24,522 bases of DNA from a virus. The notes below the pieces were generated by a model, which worked only from the letters and a program-made list of their open reading frames with translations, ran no database searches and was not told where the DNA came from. The translations under genes and the position numbers were made by a program. Below are positions 14,559 to 20,250 of this stretch, one piece after another. Where the stretch lies: the IMG/VR virus record IMGVR_UViG_3300006844_000040, positions 1-24,522 of that record; one strand, given 5' to 3'. The stretch's first letter is position 1, and every line of letters starts with the position of its first letter.

Positions 14559-15146
14559 CTAGGGGTACACCTTGTGGTAGTCTTGTTCAAATCGACGTCT
14601 CTGGTCTTCCCAGTACCGAACTGGTGCCGTAGGATCAAACTGCCCGTCTCGCCAAGCCCCTACCCGATCGGCCCATGCGTCGGCTGCCCAGATGAATCGT
14701 TCCCTGTCCTTCCTAGACATGTACATGGCCAACGGGGTAGACACGCCATCCTCGTCGTACGTCGCGTATCCACCCGCCAGGAGTTCCTCCATAGCATCGA
14801 CGGGATCGAACTCCGTTGGGTCCGACTTCCTCCAGGCTTTCATGAAGCCCTTGAGGACCTCTCGGTGCTCCTTCTTCTCTTCCTTGGAGAGCGGCTCAGT
14901 CCGTCGAGGGAAAGCGTACTGGGGGATGTCCTCGCCTGGGTAGGTAGGTTGCCCGCTTCTATTGAGATCTGCGCGCTCGGCATCGCTGGATGCCTTACCA
15001 GCAGCTGACAGCATGGCTTCGCCACGAAGACGCTCCCCTTCCTTTACCTCCGAGTGCGCCTTGGGTCCCCGGTCGGTATTATACAGCTCGACCGTCTTCG
15101 GGTCAAGGCGCCGCCATATAATGTCGCCGTAAACGCCGTAGGGCAC
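14559..15146 (-). CDS. Unknown 195-aa protein
   Basis: Highly charged and soluble: MPYGVYGDIIWRRLDPKTVE..., then LSKEEKKEHREVLKGFMKAW and a C-terminal RYWEDQRRRFEQDYHKVYP. The proposed start is GTG at 15146, three bases after the upstream stop, with no clear SD; an ATG at residue 45 (MLSAAGKA) is the alternative. No family is recognised. Confidence 0.6.
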   Translation of the reverse strand: MPYGVYGDIIWRRLDPKTVELYNTDRGPKAHSEVKEGERLRGEAMLSAAGKASSDAERADLNRSGQPTYPGEDIPQYAFPRRTEPLSKEEKKEHREVLKGFMKAWRKSDPTEFDPVDAMEELLAGGYATYDEDGVSTPLAMYMSRKDRERFIWAADAWADRVGAWRDGQFDPTAPVRYWEDQRRRFEQDYHKVYP

Positions 15147-15149
15147 AGG

Positions 15150-15497
15150 TCAGCTCGAGCGAATCTTGTTCAGCTCGTCTACGGCTGCAGAGCCAGCCTC
15201 CTTGGCCGACTTGAACTTCTTGGCCTTGCCCTTCTCGTCCTTGGCGCTCAGCGCCTCGAGGACCTTCTTGATTTCATCCGCCGAGGGCTGGGGCCGCAGC
15301 GACAAGAGGGCCTCCGTCTGAGCCCTCTCGGCCTGGCTGGGACCTAAGGTCTCGTCTGGCGCGCCGTCCTCGGCGACCCCGGTCTTCGGGCGGGGTTCAT
15401 TTGGCTGGAAATCGTCGGCCAGCTTTGCGGGCTCTGCCTTCGGTGCTGCCTTGTTGGCTGGAGCGTCCGCGCTCCCAGCCCCCGTGTGAGTTGCCAT
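15150..15497 (-). CDS. Unknown 115-aa Ala/Lys/Pro-rich protein
   Basis: MATHTGAGSADAPANKAAPK... The N-terminal ~60 residues look disordered and Ala/Pro-rich. The C-terminal half is helical and charged (SADEIKKVLEALSAKDEKGK...GSAAVDELNKIRSS). AAGGAGGAG lies about eight bases before this ATG. The frame is open for 78 more codons, but they lack an SD and cross the dyad-rich control region. It is the first gene of the leftward structural/lysis operon as drawn here. Confidence 0.65.
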   Translation of the reverse strand: MATHTGAGSADAPANKAAPKAEPAKLADDFQPNEPRPKTGVAEDGAPDETLGPSQAERAQTEALLSLRPQPSADEIKKVLEALSAKDEKGKAKKFKSAKEAGSAAVDELNKIRSS

Positions 15498-15601
15498 CCC
15501 TGACTCCTCCTTGCTGGGCGTAGAATTGCGCCCTATGGGTATATGCAAGGGTCGTGCCAGGTCGAGCGTCAAGCATTGAAATAGAACGAGAACAGGTTTC
15601 G

Positions 15602-15724
15602 TGGAAAGTTCCAAAATTTCTACGCGCTGGTAGAACAGGGGGTACCCTGCGGGTCCCGCAGTTGAAATCTCTCGAGGGGGGTGACAAACGCCGTTCTGGT
15701 CGAGGACGAACGAACGTTCGTTCG
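15602..15724. promoter_or_regulatory. Dyad-rich control region with an 18-bp perfect palindrome
   Basis: Four inverted repeats lie within 123 bases: TGGAA-AG-TTCCA (15602-15613), CAGGG-GGTA-CCCTG (15636-15649), CTGCGGG-T-CCCGCAG (15647-15661), and the perfect palindrome CGAACGAACGTTCGTTCG (15707-15724). The last contains CGAAC-N4-GTTCG in two overlapping registers, the form of the Gram-positive LexA/DinR box. The region lies upstream of the leftward operon starting at 15497. A possible minus promoter nearby (TTGACG at 15569-15574) has only a poor -10, so the transcription start is unknown. Confidence 0.45.
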
Positions 15725-15737
15725 CCAGCATGATCGC

Positions 15738-15770
15738 AAAAAAGGGCGGGAGCCCTGCGACCCCCGCCCT
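15738..15770 (-). terminator. Rho-independent terminator
   Basis: On the minus strand, AGGGCGGG (15770-15763), a 12-base loop and CCCGCCCT (15750-15743) form an 8-bp GC-rich stem, followed directly by TTTTTT. It lies about 20 bases past the stop of the 158-aa gene. It should separate that gene from the downstream leftward operon, which therefore needs its own promoter. Confidence 0.85.
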
Positions 15771-15788
15771 ATCTTGCTACCGCGTCAG

Positions 15789-16265
15789 CTAGCTACGGCG
15801 ACGTGGCGTCGCCGGCGGCGTCGGCGGCGCGACGGGCTCCTCCGGCTCCTCCTCCCTGTCCTCCTCCTCGTCGTCCCCCGACGCGCGCTTCTCGGCTGCC
15901 CGCTTGGCGCGTTGCTCGGCGCGTCGCTCATCCTCGGCGAGTGCATCCGCCCAGTGACGCTCAACCTCTGCGTCGTAATCGTCGCCGAGGGCCTCGCGTG
16001 CTGCGGCCTCGTATTCCACCAACTTGGTATATACCAAGTCGAGCCCGAATTGGTTTTGCTTCACCGTCGGGTCGTACTCCTCGGCCATCCGCGCGAGGAC
16101 CACGAACAGCTTGCGCCAATCCTGCGGGGTCCGCGGGTCGGCCTTGTGGTCCCCGATCACGACCTTGTCGTGACCAATGAAGATGTACGCCTGCGGCTCC
16201 TTGGAGCCCTTGGCCTGTGTTGCCGCCTTGGCGGCCTTCTGAGTCCCGGACGCAAACTTTGGCAT
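15789..16265 (-). CDS. Unknown 158-aa protein, own transcription unit
   Basis: MPKFASGTQKAAKAATQAKG... The N-terminus is basic and Ala/Lys-rich, followed by a core segment (EPQAYIFIGHDKVVIGDHKA...WRKLFVVLARMAEEYDP), a helical stretch, and a strongly acidic tail (SGDDEEEDREEEPEEP) with a proline-rich end. ATG 16265 has GGGAG about ten bases upstream; the frame is open 86 codons further, but through the promoter. Flanked by a sigma70-like promoter and a terminator, it is monocistronic. The six residues PKFASG recur near the start of the J-domain protein at 17740. Function is unknown. Confidence 0.75.
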   Translation of the reverse strand: MPKFASGTQKAAKAATQAKGSKEPQAYIFIGHDKVVIGDHKADPRTPQDWRKLFVVLARMAEEYDPTVKQNQFGLDLVYTKLVEYEAAAREALGDDYDAEVERHWADALAEDERRAEQRAKRAAEKRASGDDEEEDREEEPEEPVAPPTPPATPRRRS

Positions 16266-16362
16266 GGTCGTTGATCTCCCATGATGGTGCGGCCCGTCGG
16301 CGGTCGACGCGAAGGCCAATCCCGCGCGCCCCGTCGATCTGTCAAAAGCAACCATCCCCCTC

Positions 16363-16391
16363 TTTATGCCACGACCCGCCTGGCATGTCAA
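16363..16391 (-). promoter_or_regulatory. Sigma70-like promoter with internal operator-like dyad
   Basis: Minus strand: perfect -35 TTGACA (16391-16386), 17-base spacer, -10 CATAAA (16368-16363), about 100 bases upstream of the 158-aa gene. The spacer is flanked by ATGCCA-N9-TGGCAT (16366-16386), a 6-bp inverted repeat sitting exactly between -35 and -10, where a repressor would block RNA polymerase. A second TTGACA (16345-16340) lies near the expected start of transcription without a matching -10. Confidence 0.65.
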
Positions 16392-16700
16392 GCCCCGTTT
16401 CGCGGGCCGGCTGGCCCGGGCTCGAGCCCGCCAGGCGGCGAGCCCCGGATAGCTAGCTCGATACCTTGCCCGCGGCCAGGAGTGAGTGAGTATATTACTA
16501 ATGGGCACAGAGCAATGGTCCACGTTGGCCGTTCACCAATTGAAGTCGTAGTGAGCGGGGTCACGTTGGAATCTCTCATGCGCGATGTAATTGGTTAATG
16601 TGTGCTTCTGGTATTCTGCGATTCTCCTGGGCTTTGTTGGTCTGGATATAGTGAGTGCTCGACCACGAATTCGTCGTCGCAATAGAATAACCCGATCCAG

Positions 16701-16729
16701 TTGAGAGCTGTGAGCTATATATATGAAAT
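16701..16729 (+). promoter_or_regulatory. Candidate rightward promoter in the AT-rich patch
   Basis: TTGAGA (16701-16706), a 17-base spacer containing a TA-rich run, then TGAAAT (16724-16729). The -35 is good (5 of 6) and the -10 moderate (4 of 6). It lies about 235 bases upstream of the first rightward gene. The AT-rich context raises the chance of a random match. Confidence 0.3.
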
Positions 16730-16884
16730 ATTATATCGTGTATGTAGTCATAACGGTAGAACGCGCTTCTTATCACCTTACACCAAAAGGGGCAAGGGGA
16801 ACAACAGAATAACAGAATCCCACAGTGACCACGCTAGGCTCGAGCACGTGGCCTAGGCACCACAAGGCCCACGAGCCCATAGCA

Positions 16885-16912
16885 TTGGCACTAATTCTGC
16901 ATACAGTATTAG
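16885..16912 (+). promoter_or_regulatory. Candidate promoter for the rightward gene cluster
   Basis: TTGGCA (16885-16890, 5 of 6), 16-base spacer, TATTAG (16907-16912, 4 of 6). It lies about 50 bases upstream of the first rightward ATG at 16964, a good place for the main early promoter. Confidence 0.45.
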
Positions 16913-16963
16913 GGTGCGACCGTTGCACCACGTAACCCCTAACCCAGCATGAGGGACACATAT

Positions 16964-17452
16964 ATGGCATTCCCAAATAAGACAGGCAGGCGAGTGAATT
17001 ACAAGTACCTAGCGAGGTTAGATGAGGCGCTCGAGCTCGTAGGACACAAGGCGAAAGACATACCCGTGCATATCCTACGCTCACCCTGGCCCGTGATCAA
17101 GGACTACATCGAGGACTACCTCAAGCTACGCGTCTGTAGCTGGTGTAAGCTACCTAAGCCCGCTGACCAGATGGCCCCAGTGAGCTCTATGTGCAAGTAT
17201 CATTTCGATATGCTACAGAACAATAAGGAGGCACGACTCAACCTAACCAACCGCACTCATGATGGGATACGCGCCCGCCGGAAGGCAAGCAAGTACGTCG
17301 AGGCCATGCAGGATCTATTGCATCCTGCTAGCGAGCCAGAAAACGGCAATGTTGGCCCTTCAATCCGTGAAGAAGCCAGAAAGCCCACCGCATTCGACAT
17401 CCTCGACCGCGCCGACGTGAGGACCAACAGCCATGAAGACACCAAAGACTGA
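16964..17452 (+). CDS. Unknown 162-aa protein with Cys3His cluster
   Basis: MAFPNKTGRRVNYKYLARLD... The first ~55 residues are helical, and VCSWCKLPKPADQM...SSMCKYHFDM gives Cys58-x2-Cys61...Cys77-x2-His80, a likely zinc site. A basic segment follows (NRTHDGIRARRKASKY). ATG 16964 is used because GAGGG lies eight bases upstream; the ATG at 16949 has no SD. It is the first gene of the rightward arm and could be an early nucleic-acid-binding or takeover protein, though no family is recognised. Confidence 0.7.
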   Translation: MAFPNKTGRRVNYKYLARLDEALELVGHKAKDIPVHILRSPWPVIKDYIEDYLKLRVCSWCKLPKPADQMAPVSSMCKYHFDMLQNNKEARLNLTNRTHDGIRARRKASKYVEAMQDLLHPASEPENGNVGPSIREEARKPTAFDILDRADVRTNSHEDTKD

Positions 17453-17621
17453 GTGCAAGTATTGTGGCTTCTACTGCGGGCAGCCGTGGGACTATCCCGT
17501 CGTGATGAGTGCGTATAACGAGCTAGATCCCCATGAGACCGCTAGGCGCTTCGTCAGGTATTGGTTGAAACGGCCCGCGAAGCGCCCAGTGGGGCACCCT
17601 CGCAGAATCCGTCACTATTGA
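17433..17621 (+). CDS. 62-aa Cys-rich small protein
   Basis: MKTPKTECKYCGFYCGQPWD..., with C-x2-C-x3-C (residues 8, 11, 15), then an Arg-rich C-terminus (RRFVRYWLKRPAKRPVGHPR). It overlaps the previous gene by 20 bases, with AGGA upstream of the ATG. The Cys cluster suggests a metal site, although a fourth ligand is not obvious. Function is unknown. Confidence 0.6.
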   Translation: MKTPKTECKYCGFYCGQPWDYPVVMSAYNELDPHETARRFVRYWLKRPAKRPVGHPRRIRHY

Positions 17622-17646
17622 CTTTTGGCTCGGGATCTGGTACTCT
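17618..17646 (+). promoter_or_regulatory. Candidate promoter upstream of the J-domain gene
   Basis: TTGACT (17618-17623, 5 of 6), 17-base spacer, TACTCT (17641-17646) preceded by TGG, an extended -10 feature. The 12-mer TCTGGTAYTCTG around this -10 also occurs once in the divergent control region (16607-16618). It lies in the ~118-base gap before the gene at 17740, which also holds a small GGGAGC/GCTCCC hairpin. Confidence 0.35.
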
Positions 17647-17739
17647 GTCCCCAGATCAGATGGTCAAGGCGACGGAAATCGACGGGGCAACGATCCCCAC
17701 CACGCAGGGAGCTGGGCTCCCGGCAAAGGAGTGTGACAC

Positions 17740-18081
17740 ATGCCGGCACCAAAATTCGCGTCTGGAAGGGCCAAGCGCGAAGAGGAAGAGCGACGCCGCA
17801 AGGCACGTGAGGACTGGGATCGCCAGCAACGCGAGCGGGACCGCAGGCAGCGCGAGCAATATGAACGCTCTCGAGCCCACGCCAACTCGGGGTATGCCCA
17901 ACGCCTCGCAATCAAGCAAGAGGACAAGGCCGTAGCGATGGAGATCATTAATGCAGGCCATCGCGCCCTGGTCCGCAAGCATCATCCCGACCTCAACCGG
18001 GACGATCCGCAGGCTGCCCACGAGATGATGGTCAAGATCAACCGTGTGATCGAGGCGTTGCGCCTCTCGTTTGGGAGCTAA
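17740..18081 (+). CDS. J-domain-like protein
   Basis: 113 aa. Residues 1-10 (MPAPKFASGR) are followed by a very charged Arg/Glu helix (~11-50), then a J-domain core: INAGHRALVRKHHPDLNRDD (70-89) with the HPD triad at 82-84, followed by AAHEMMVKINRVIEAL. J-domains recruit and stimulate Hsp70/DnaK. Here the domain is C-terminal and seems to lack the full helix I seen in DnaJ. It could direct host DnaK to a phage process or sequester it. AAAGGAG lies about eight bases before the ATG. Confidence 0.8.
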   Translation: MPAPKFASGRAKREEEERRRKAREDWDRQQRERDRRQREQYERSRAHANSGYAQRLAIKQEDKAVAMEIINAGHRALVRKHHPDLNRDDPQAAHEMMVKINRVIEALRLSFGS

Positions 18082-18084
18082 ACC

Positions 18085-18249
18085 ATGAAACTCGACTCTC
18101 TGCTACGCGAAGCCCTTAAGGCGCGGCCCGTTGTGAAGGCCACGGCCAAGGCGATCCAGCGCCCCTCGTTGGCGACCCTTGGCGCGGCCATCCACGAGTA
18201 CGCAAAACTCCACTACGCGAACAATCGCTACGCGAAGGTGATCCGATGA
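18085..18249 (+). CDS. Unknown 54-aa basic protein
   Basis: MKLDSLLREALKARPVVKAT..., ending YAKLHYANNRYAKVIR. Ala/Lys/Arg-rich and helical, with no Cys. GGGAG lies seven bases before the ATG, just after the J-domain stop. Its TGA overlaps the next ATG (ATGA). Function is unknown. Confidence 0.65.
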   Translation: MKLDSLLREALKARPVVKATAKAIQRPSLATLGAAIHEYAKLHYANNRYAKVIR

Positions 18250-18605
18250 TTGGTTTTGCCAAAGGCGTTGGGCCGAAGACGGCCCCATCAACGCGCAAGA
18301 AGACGGGTAAGAAGCGCGGGTCGAATCCCCCTGGGGCGCGAACGCGCCGGGAGCCACCCAAGGTCCCGTTTCGGGACGAGATCGACGACACCCAGTATAG
18401 CTACGTGAGGCCCGGCGCCCCTGTCCTGGCGGATACCCCGGAGCTACGCGCCACGGTCGGCGACGCTCTCCTCGAGATCGCTACCGCCCACCAGATGTAC
18501 GCGGACGCAATCAAGAAGTTCCACGCCCTGGGCCAATTGCCCGTGGCGATCATGGACACGATTCCCAAGCGTCAGCAGCGCTACCTCAGGATTTGGAAGA
18601 AGTAG
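18246..18605 (+). CDS. Unknown 119-aa basic protein
   Basis: MIGFAKGVGPKTAPSTRKKT... A strongly basic, probably disordered N-terminal ~40 residues (KKTGKKRGSNPPGARTRREP) is followed by a more ordered helical part (TPELRATVGDALLEIATAHQ...) and the end QRYLRIWKK. It could bind nucleic acid through the basic tail. It overlaps the previous gene by ATGA. Confidence 0.65.
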   Translation: MIGFAKGVGPKTAPSTRKKTGKKRGSNPPGARTRREPPKVPFRDEIDDTQYSYVRPGAPVLADTPELRATVGDALLEIATAHQMYADAIKKFHALGQLPVAIMDTIPKRQQRYLRIWKK

Positions 18606-18607
18606 TC

Positions 18608-18862
18608 ATGAACTCCCGACCCATCCGCATCTACCCAGACGTCTCGGAGTGGATTCACGCGCGCATGAACGAGCGCCTCAACACACCGAACAAAGTCCTC
18701 CGAGACTTCTTCGGCCTACCCGTGGCCGACAAGCTCACGCGGGCAGCATATCCACGCAAGCCCAAGGTCAGCGGAATGACGCTGATCTTGACCGATGGCC
18801 GTAGGATCGAAGTCCTCCGGCCCCTGGGCGTAAGGCGCCCAACCAAAAGAAAGGAGACATAG
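18608..18862 (+). CDS. Ribbon-helix-helix-like small protein
   Basis: 84 aa. The N-terminal half, RPIRIYPDVSEWIHARMNER and then LNTPNKVLRDFFGLP, has the strand-helix-helix pattern of ribbon-helix-helix DNA-binding proteins: I-R-I-x-x-D-V, then an amphipathic helix, then TPN-x-VLR-x-x-x-GL. The C-terminus is basic (GVRRPTKRKET). ATG 18608 follows the previous stop by two bases with GGAAGAAG upstream. The call is from pattern only; a repressor or accessory role is inferred. Confidence 0.55.
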   Translation: MNSRPIRIYPDVSEWIHARMNERLNTPNKVLRDFFGLPVADKLTRAAYPRKPKVSGMTLILTDGRRIEVLRPLGVRRPTKRKET

Positions 18863-18865
18863 ACG

Positions 18866-19057
18866 ATGAACTTTGACCTCAACGTAGTATCCACCTACAT
18901 GGTGATGGTTGGCATCGACAGCCATCGCCCCCACGTCATGACCTACCTCGAGTTTGGATGCGGCTGCAAGGTCGGCGTCAAGACCGACGGCAGCGTCCAA
19001 CTCTACAGCGCGTCGGCATTCTGCGAGTACCACCGCAACGAGAAGGTGGTGAACTAG
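18866..19057 (+). CDS. 63-aa Cys-rich small phage protein
   Basis: MNFDLNVVSTYMVMVGIDSH..., then FGCGCKVGVKTDGSVQLYSA and FCEYHRNEK. The layout C-x-C...DG...C-x2-H is a common small phage protein pattern and could bind one metal ion. AAGGAG lies in the end of the previous gene. Function is unknown. Confidence 0.6.
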   Translation: MNFDLNVVSTYMVMVGIDSHRPHVMTYLEFGCGCKVGVKTDGSVQLYSASAFCEYHRNEKVVN

Positions 19058-19261
19058 ATGGCGATCAAGTTCGACAAGAAGCAGAAACCGCCAGCCATCG
19101 GTAACAAGAGGTCGTATATCGCCATCTACGGCGATCTACGGGACGACATCAACGCCCTCGCCGCATGGTCGGGCAAGACCCAGCAACAAACGGGCTACGA
19201 GCTCCTCGTCCAGGCAGTTAACGAGGTCATCGCGAAGCTCCCGAAAGGATGGGATAAGTGA
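19058..19261 (+). CDS. Small protein with CopG/Arc-like pattern
   Basis: 67 aa. SYIAIYGDLRDDINALAAWS followed by GKTQQQTGYELLVQAVNEVI resembles a ribbon-helix-helix motif (short strand, helix, turn G-K-T, second helix), preceded by a basic N-terminus. It starts immediately after the previous stop, with AAGGTGG upstream. If real, this gives two such DNA-binding candidates within 650 bases. Confidence 0.5.
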   Translation: MAIKFDKKQKPPAIGNKRSYIAIYGDLRDDINALAAWSGKTQQQTGYELLVQAVNEVIAKLPKGWDK

Positions 19262-19458
19262 TGTTGCTCACGAATGACTACCCCATCGGGTTCCTCCACG
19301 CGTACCGAGGCTTCGCGCCCAAGCTCAAGTTCGAGAGCGAGCACGCGGAGCAGGAGTACAAGAGCGGCTACAAGGACGGCCTCGAGGCCTTCGCGACGGA
19401 CCTCGTCGCACTCGCCGCCAAGAAGAAGGCGATGAAGAAGAAGGGAGGGAAGAAGTGA
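19261..19458 (+). CDS. Unknown 65-aa protein with Lys-rich end
   Basis: MLLTNDYPIGFLHAYRGFAP..., then ESEHAEQEYKSGYKDGLEAF and a Lys-rich tail (AAKKKAMKKKGGKK). A GTG at 19258 just before the ATG could also serve as start. The stop of the previous gene overlaps it (TGATG). Function is unknown. Confidence 0.6.
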   Translation: MLLTNDYPIGFLHAYRGFAPKLKFESEHAEQEYKSGYKDGLEAFATDLVALAAKKKAMKKKGGKK

Positions 19459-19661
19459 TGGCACGCGGGACAAAGCCCCAGACGACCCTCCTCGACGTCC
19501 GCGTCAAGATGGACTCGATGCCCAACCCCGAGGTCAGTGACCGACTCGGCACGATCAAGGGCGTCTACCTCGTCGACGGACGCCCAATGTTCATCATCCT
19601 GATCGACGGCTCGGGCGAGCTCGTCAACTTCCCGTCCGAGTGGTTCAAGGTGCTCCAGTGA
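19458..19661 (+). CDS. Unknown 67-aa protein, SH3-like barrel candidate
   Basis: MARGTKPQTTLLDVRVKMDS..., with beta-type segments GTIKGVYLVDGRPMFIILID and GSGELVNFPSEWFKVLQ. The pattern of short strands and the ending (F)PSEWFKVL suggests a small barrel, which is inference. GGAGG lies nine bases upstream. TGATG overlap with the previous gene. Confidence 0.6.
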   Translation: MARGTKPQTTLLDVRVKMDSMPNPEVSDRLGTIKGVYLVDGRPMFIILIDGSGELVNFPSEWFKVLQ

Positions 19662-19789
19662 CAAGGCTCATCCTGTTGCTGGCCGTCATCCTGGGGGGCT
19701 GCGCCATGCAGCCCCCCTACGACTGCACCACCGACACTGACTGTGAGATGCAATGCATCGCGCGCGGTGACACAGACTGCGCGTACTAG
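19658..19789 (+). CDS. 43-residue small lipoprotein
   Basis: GTG start overlapping the previous stop (GTGA). The N-terminus MTRLILLLAVILGGC is a signal peptide with lipobox L-G-G-C, so Cys15 would be lipidated. The mature part is short and Cys-rich (DCTTDTDCEMQCIARGDTDC). Such lipoproteins are frequent in phages; some are outer-membrane spanin subunits and others act in surface exclusion. Here it lies in the early-type arm, away from the lysis genes. Role unproven. Confidence 0.65.
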   Translation: MTRLILLLAVILGGCAMQPPYDCTTDTDCEMQCIARGDTDCAY

Positions 19790-19805
19790 AAAGGAGACAA
19801 ACAAA

Positions 19806-20084
19806 GTGAACGACAAGAAGATCAAATTCCTCCGTGAGGGTCTCGAGCAGATCCTCAGGGACATGGCCGGGTCAATGCCCGACAGCCCCACGATCATCGG
19901 GGTCGCGGTCGGCGTGGTCTACATTCCCGTCGGGGTCGCGGGCAAGTCCACCGTGGTCACAGGCTATCGCATCGACGATGCGTACACACACCAGGACAGC
20001 GAAGTCCTGCGCGACATCGGCGAGACGCTCCTGAGCTACGGTGGCATCCTCGTGATGCCCCCCAAGCCCGAGAAGGGGAACTAA
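19806..20084 (+). CDS. Unknown 92-aa protein
   Basis: MNDKKIKFLREGLEQILRDM..., then DSPTIIGVAVGVVYIPVGVA and a C-terminus ending MPPKPEKGN. The hydrophobic middle is more likely beta-structured than membrane-spanning. GTG start with AAAGGAG nine bases upstream; the longer frame from 19743 runs through the lipoprotein gene and lacks an SD. Confidence 0.6.
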   Translation: MNDKKIKFLREGLEQILRDMAGSMPDSPTIIGVAVGVVYIPVGVAGKSTVVTGYRIDDAYTHQDSEVLRDIGETLLSYGGILVMPPKPEKGN

Positions 20085-20086
20085 CG

Positions 20087-20161
20087 ATGGACCAACTAGA
20101 CTGGTTCTGCCTCGTGTTCTTCGTCGTAGGCATGTTCTGGATCTTCATGGGCCAGAAGTGA
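20087..20161 (+). CDS. 24-residue single-helix membrane peptide
   Basis: MDQLDWFCLVFFVVGMFWIF plus MGQK: almost entirely one transmembrane helix with a short charged end at each side. AAGGGG lies about nine bases before the ATG, two bases after the previous stop. Very small membrane peptides of this kind can modulate host membrane complexes. Its size makes chance possible, but the SD and fit are good. Confidence 0.5.
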   Translation: MDQLDWFCLVFFVVGMFWIFMGQK

Positions 20162-20250
20162 GATTGTAGCACCGGGGGGCTGGGCGATCAGCCCTCGCAT
20201 GGTGCAATCCCGCACCCACGACGGGCGTAAACGCCCAAGAAAGGTAGAGC
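20162..20250 (+). other. Structured intergenic RNA element with alternative pairings
   Basis: GATTG (20162-20166) pairs with CAATC (20205-20209), and CACC (20170-20173) with GGTG (20201-20204), enclosing an inner stem GGGCT/AGCCC (20177-20181 with 20190-20194). GGTGC (20201-20205) can pair either with GCACC at 20169-20173 or with GCACC at 20212-20216, so two hairpins are mutually exclusive. A third stem-loop GGGCG-TAAA-CGCCC (20223-20236) lies just before the AAGAAAGG SD of the next gene. No U-tract is present. Confidence 0.5.

Larger units (their letters stand above)
16392..16963. other. Divergent intergenic control region without a convincing gene
   Basis: The stretch from the leftward promoter to the first rightward gene holds, in order: a GC-rich part with a 14-bp palindrome centred on CTCGAG (16417-16430) and a GGGCC/GGCCC hairpin just before it; a minus-strand TATACT (16494-16489) without a good -35; a markedly AT-rich patch (about 16580-16760, including a run of TA repeats at 16716-16723); an inverted repeat CTAGGC-N11-GCCTAG (around 16833-16855); and candidate rightward promoters. 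A replication origin in the AT-rich patch is possible, but no iterons are seen. A 27-codon frame (16515-16598) is left unannotated. Confidence 0.6.

Noticed and set aside
15738-15770. Bidirectional terminator
   Set aside because: The T-run follows the stem only on the minus strand. No plus-strand transcript is expected to arrive here, and no U-tract follows in that direction.
16515-16598. 27-codon frame MVHVGRSPIEVVVSGVTLES...
   Set aside because: The peptide looks protein-like, but there is no good SD, it is very short and isolated in a regulatory gap, and part of it is the 14-mer shared with a hairpin elsewhere. Left undecided and not annotated.
16576-17084. Minus-strand frames in the AT-rich part of the control region
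   Set aside because: No SD, biased composition, and one runs over the promoter and first gene of the rightward arm.
20162-20220. Possible tRNA suggested by the GGTGC-loop-GCACC arm
   Set aside because: The loop has six bases and lacks TTC, no acceptor stem closes the region, and no anticodon arm can be placed. Alternative hairpins explain the pairing better.
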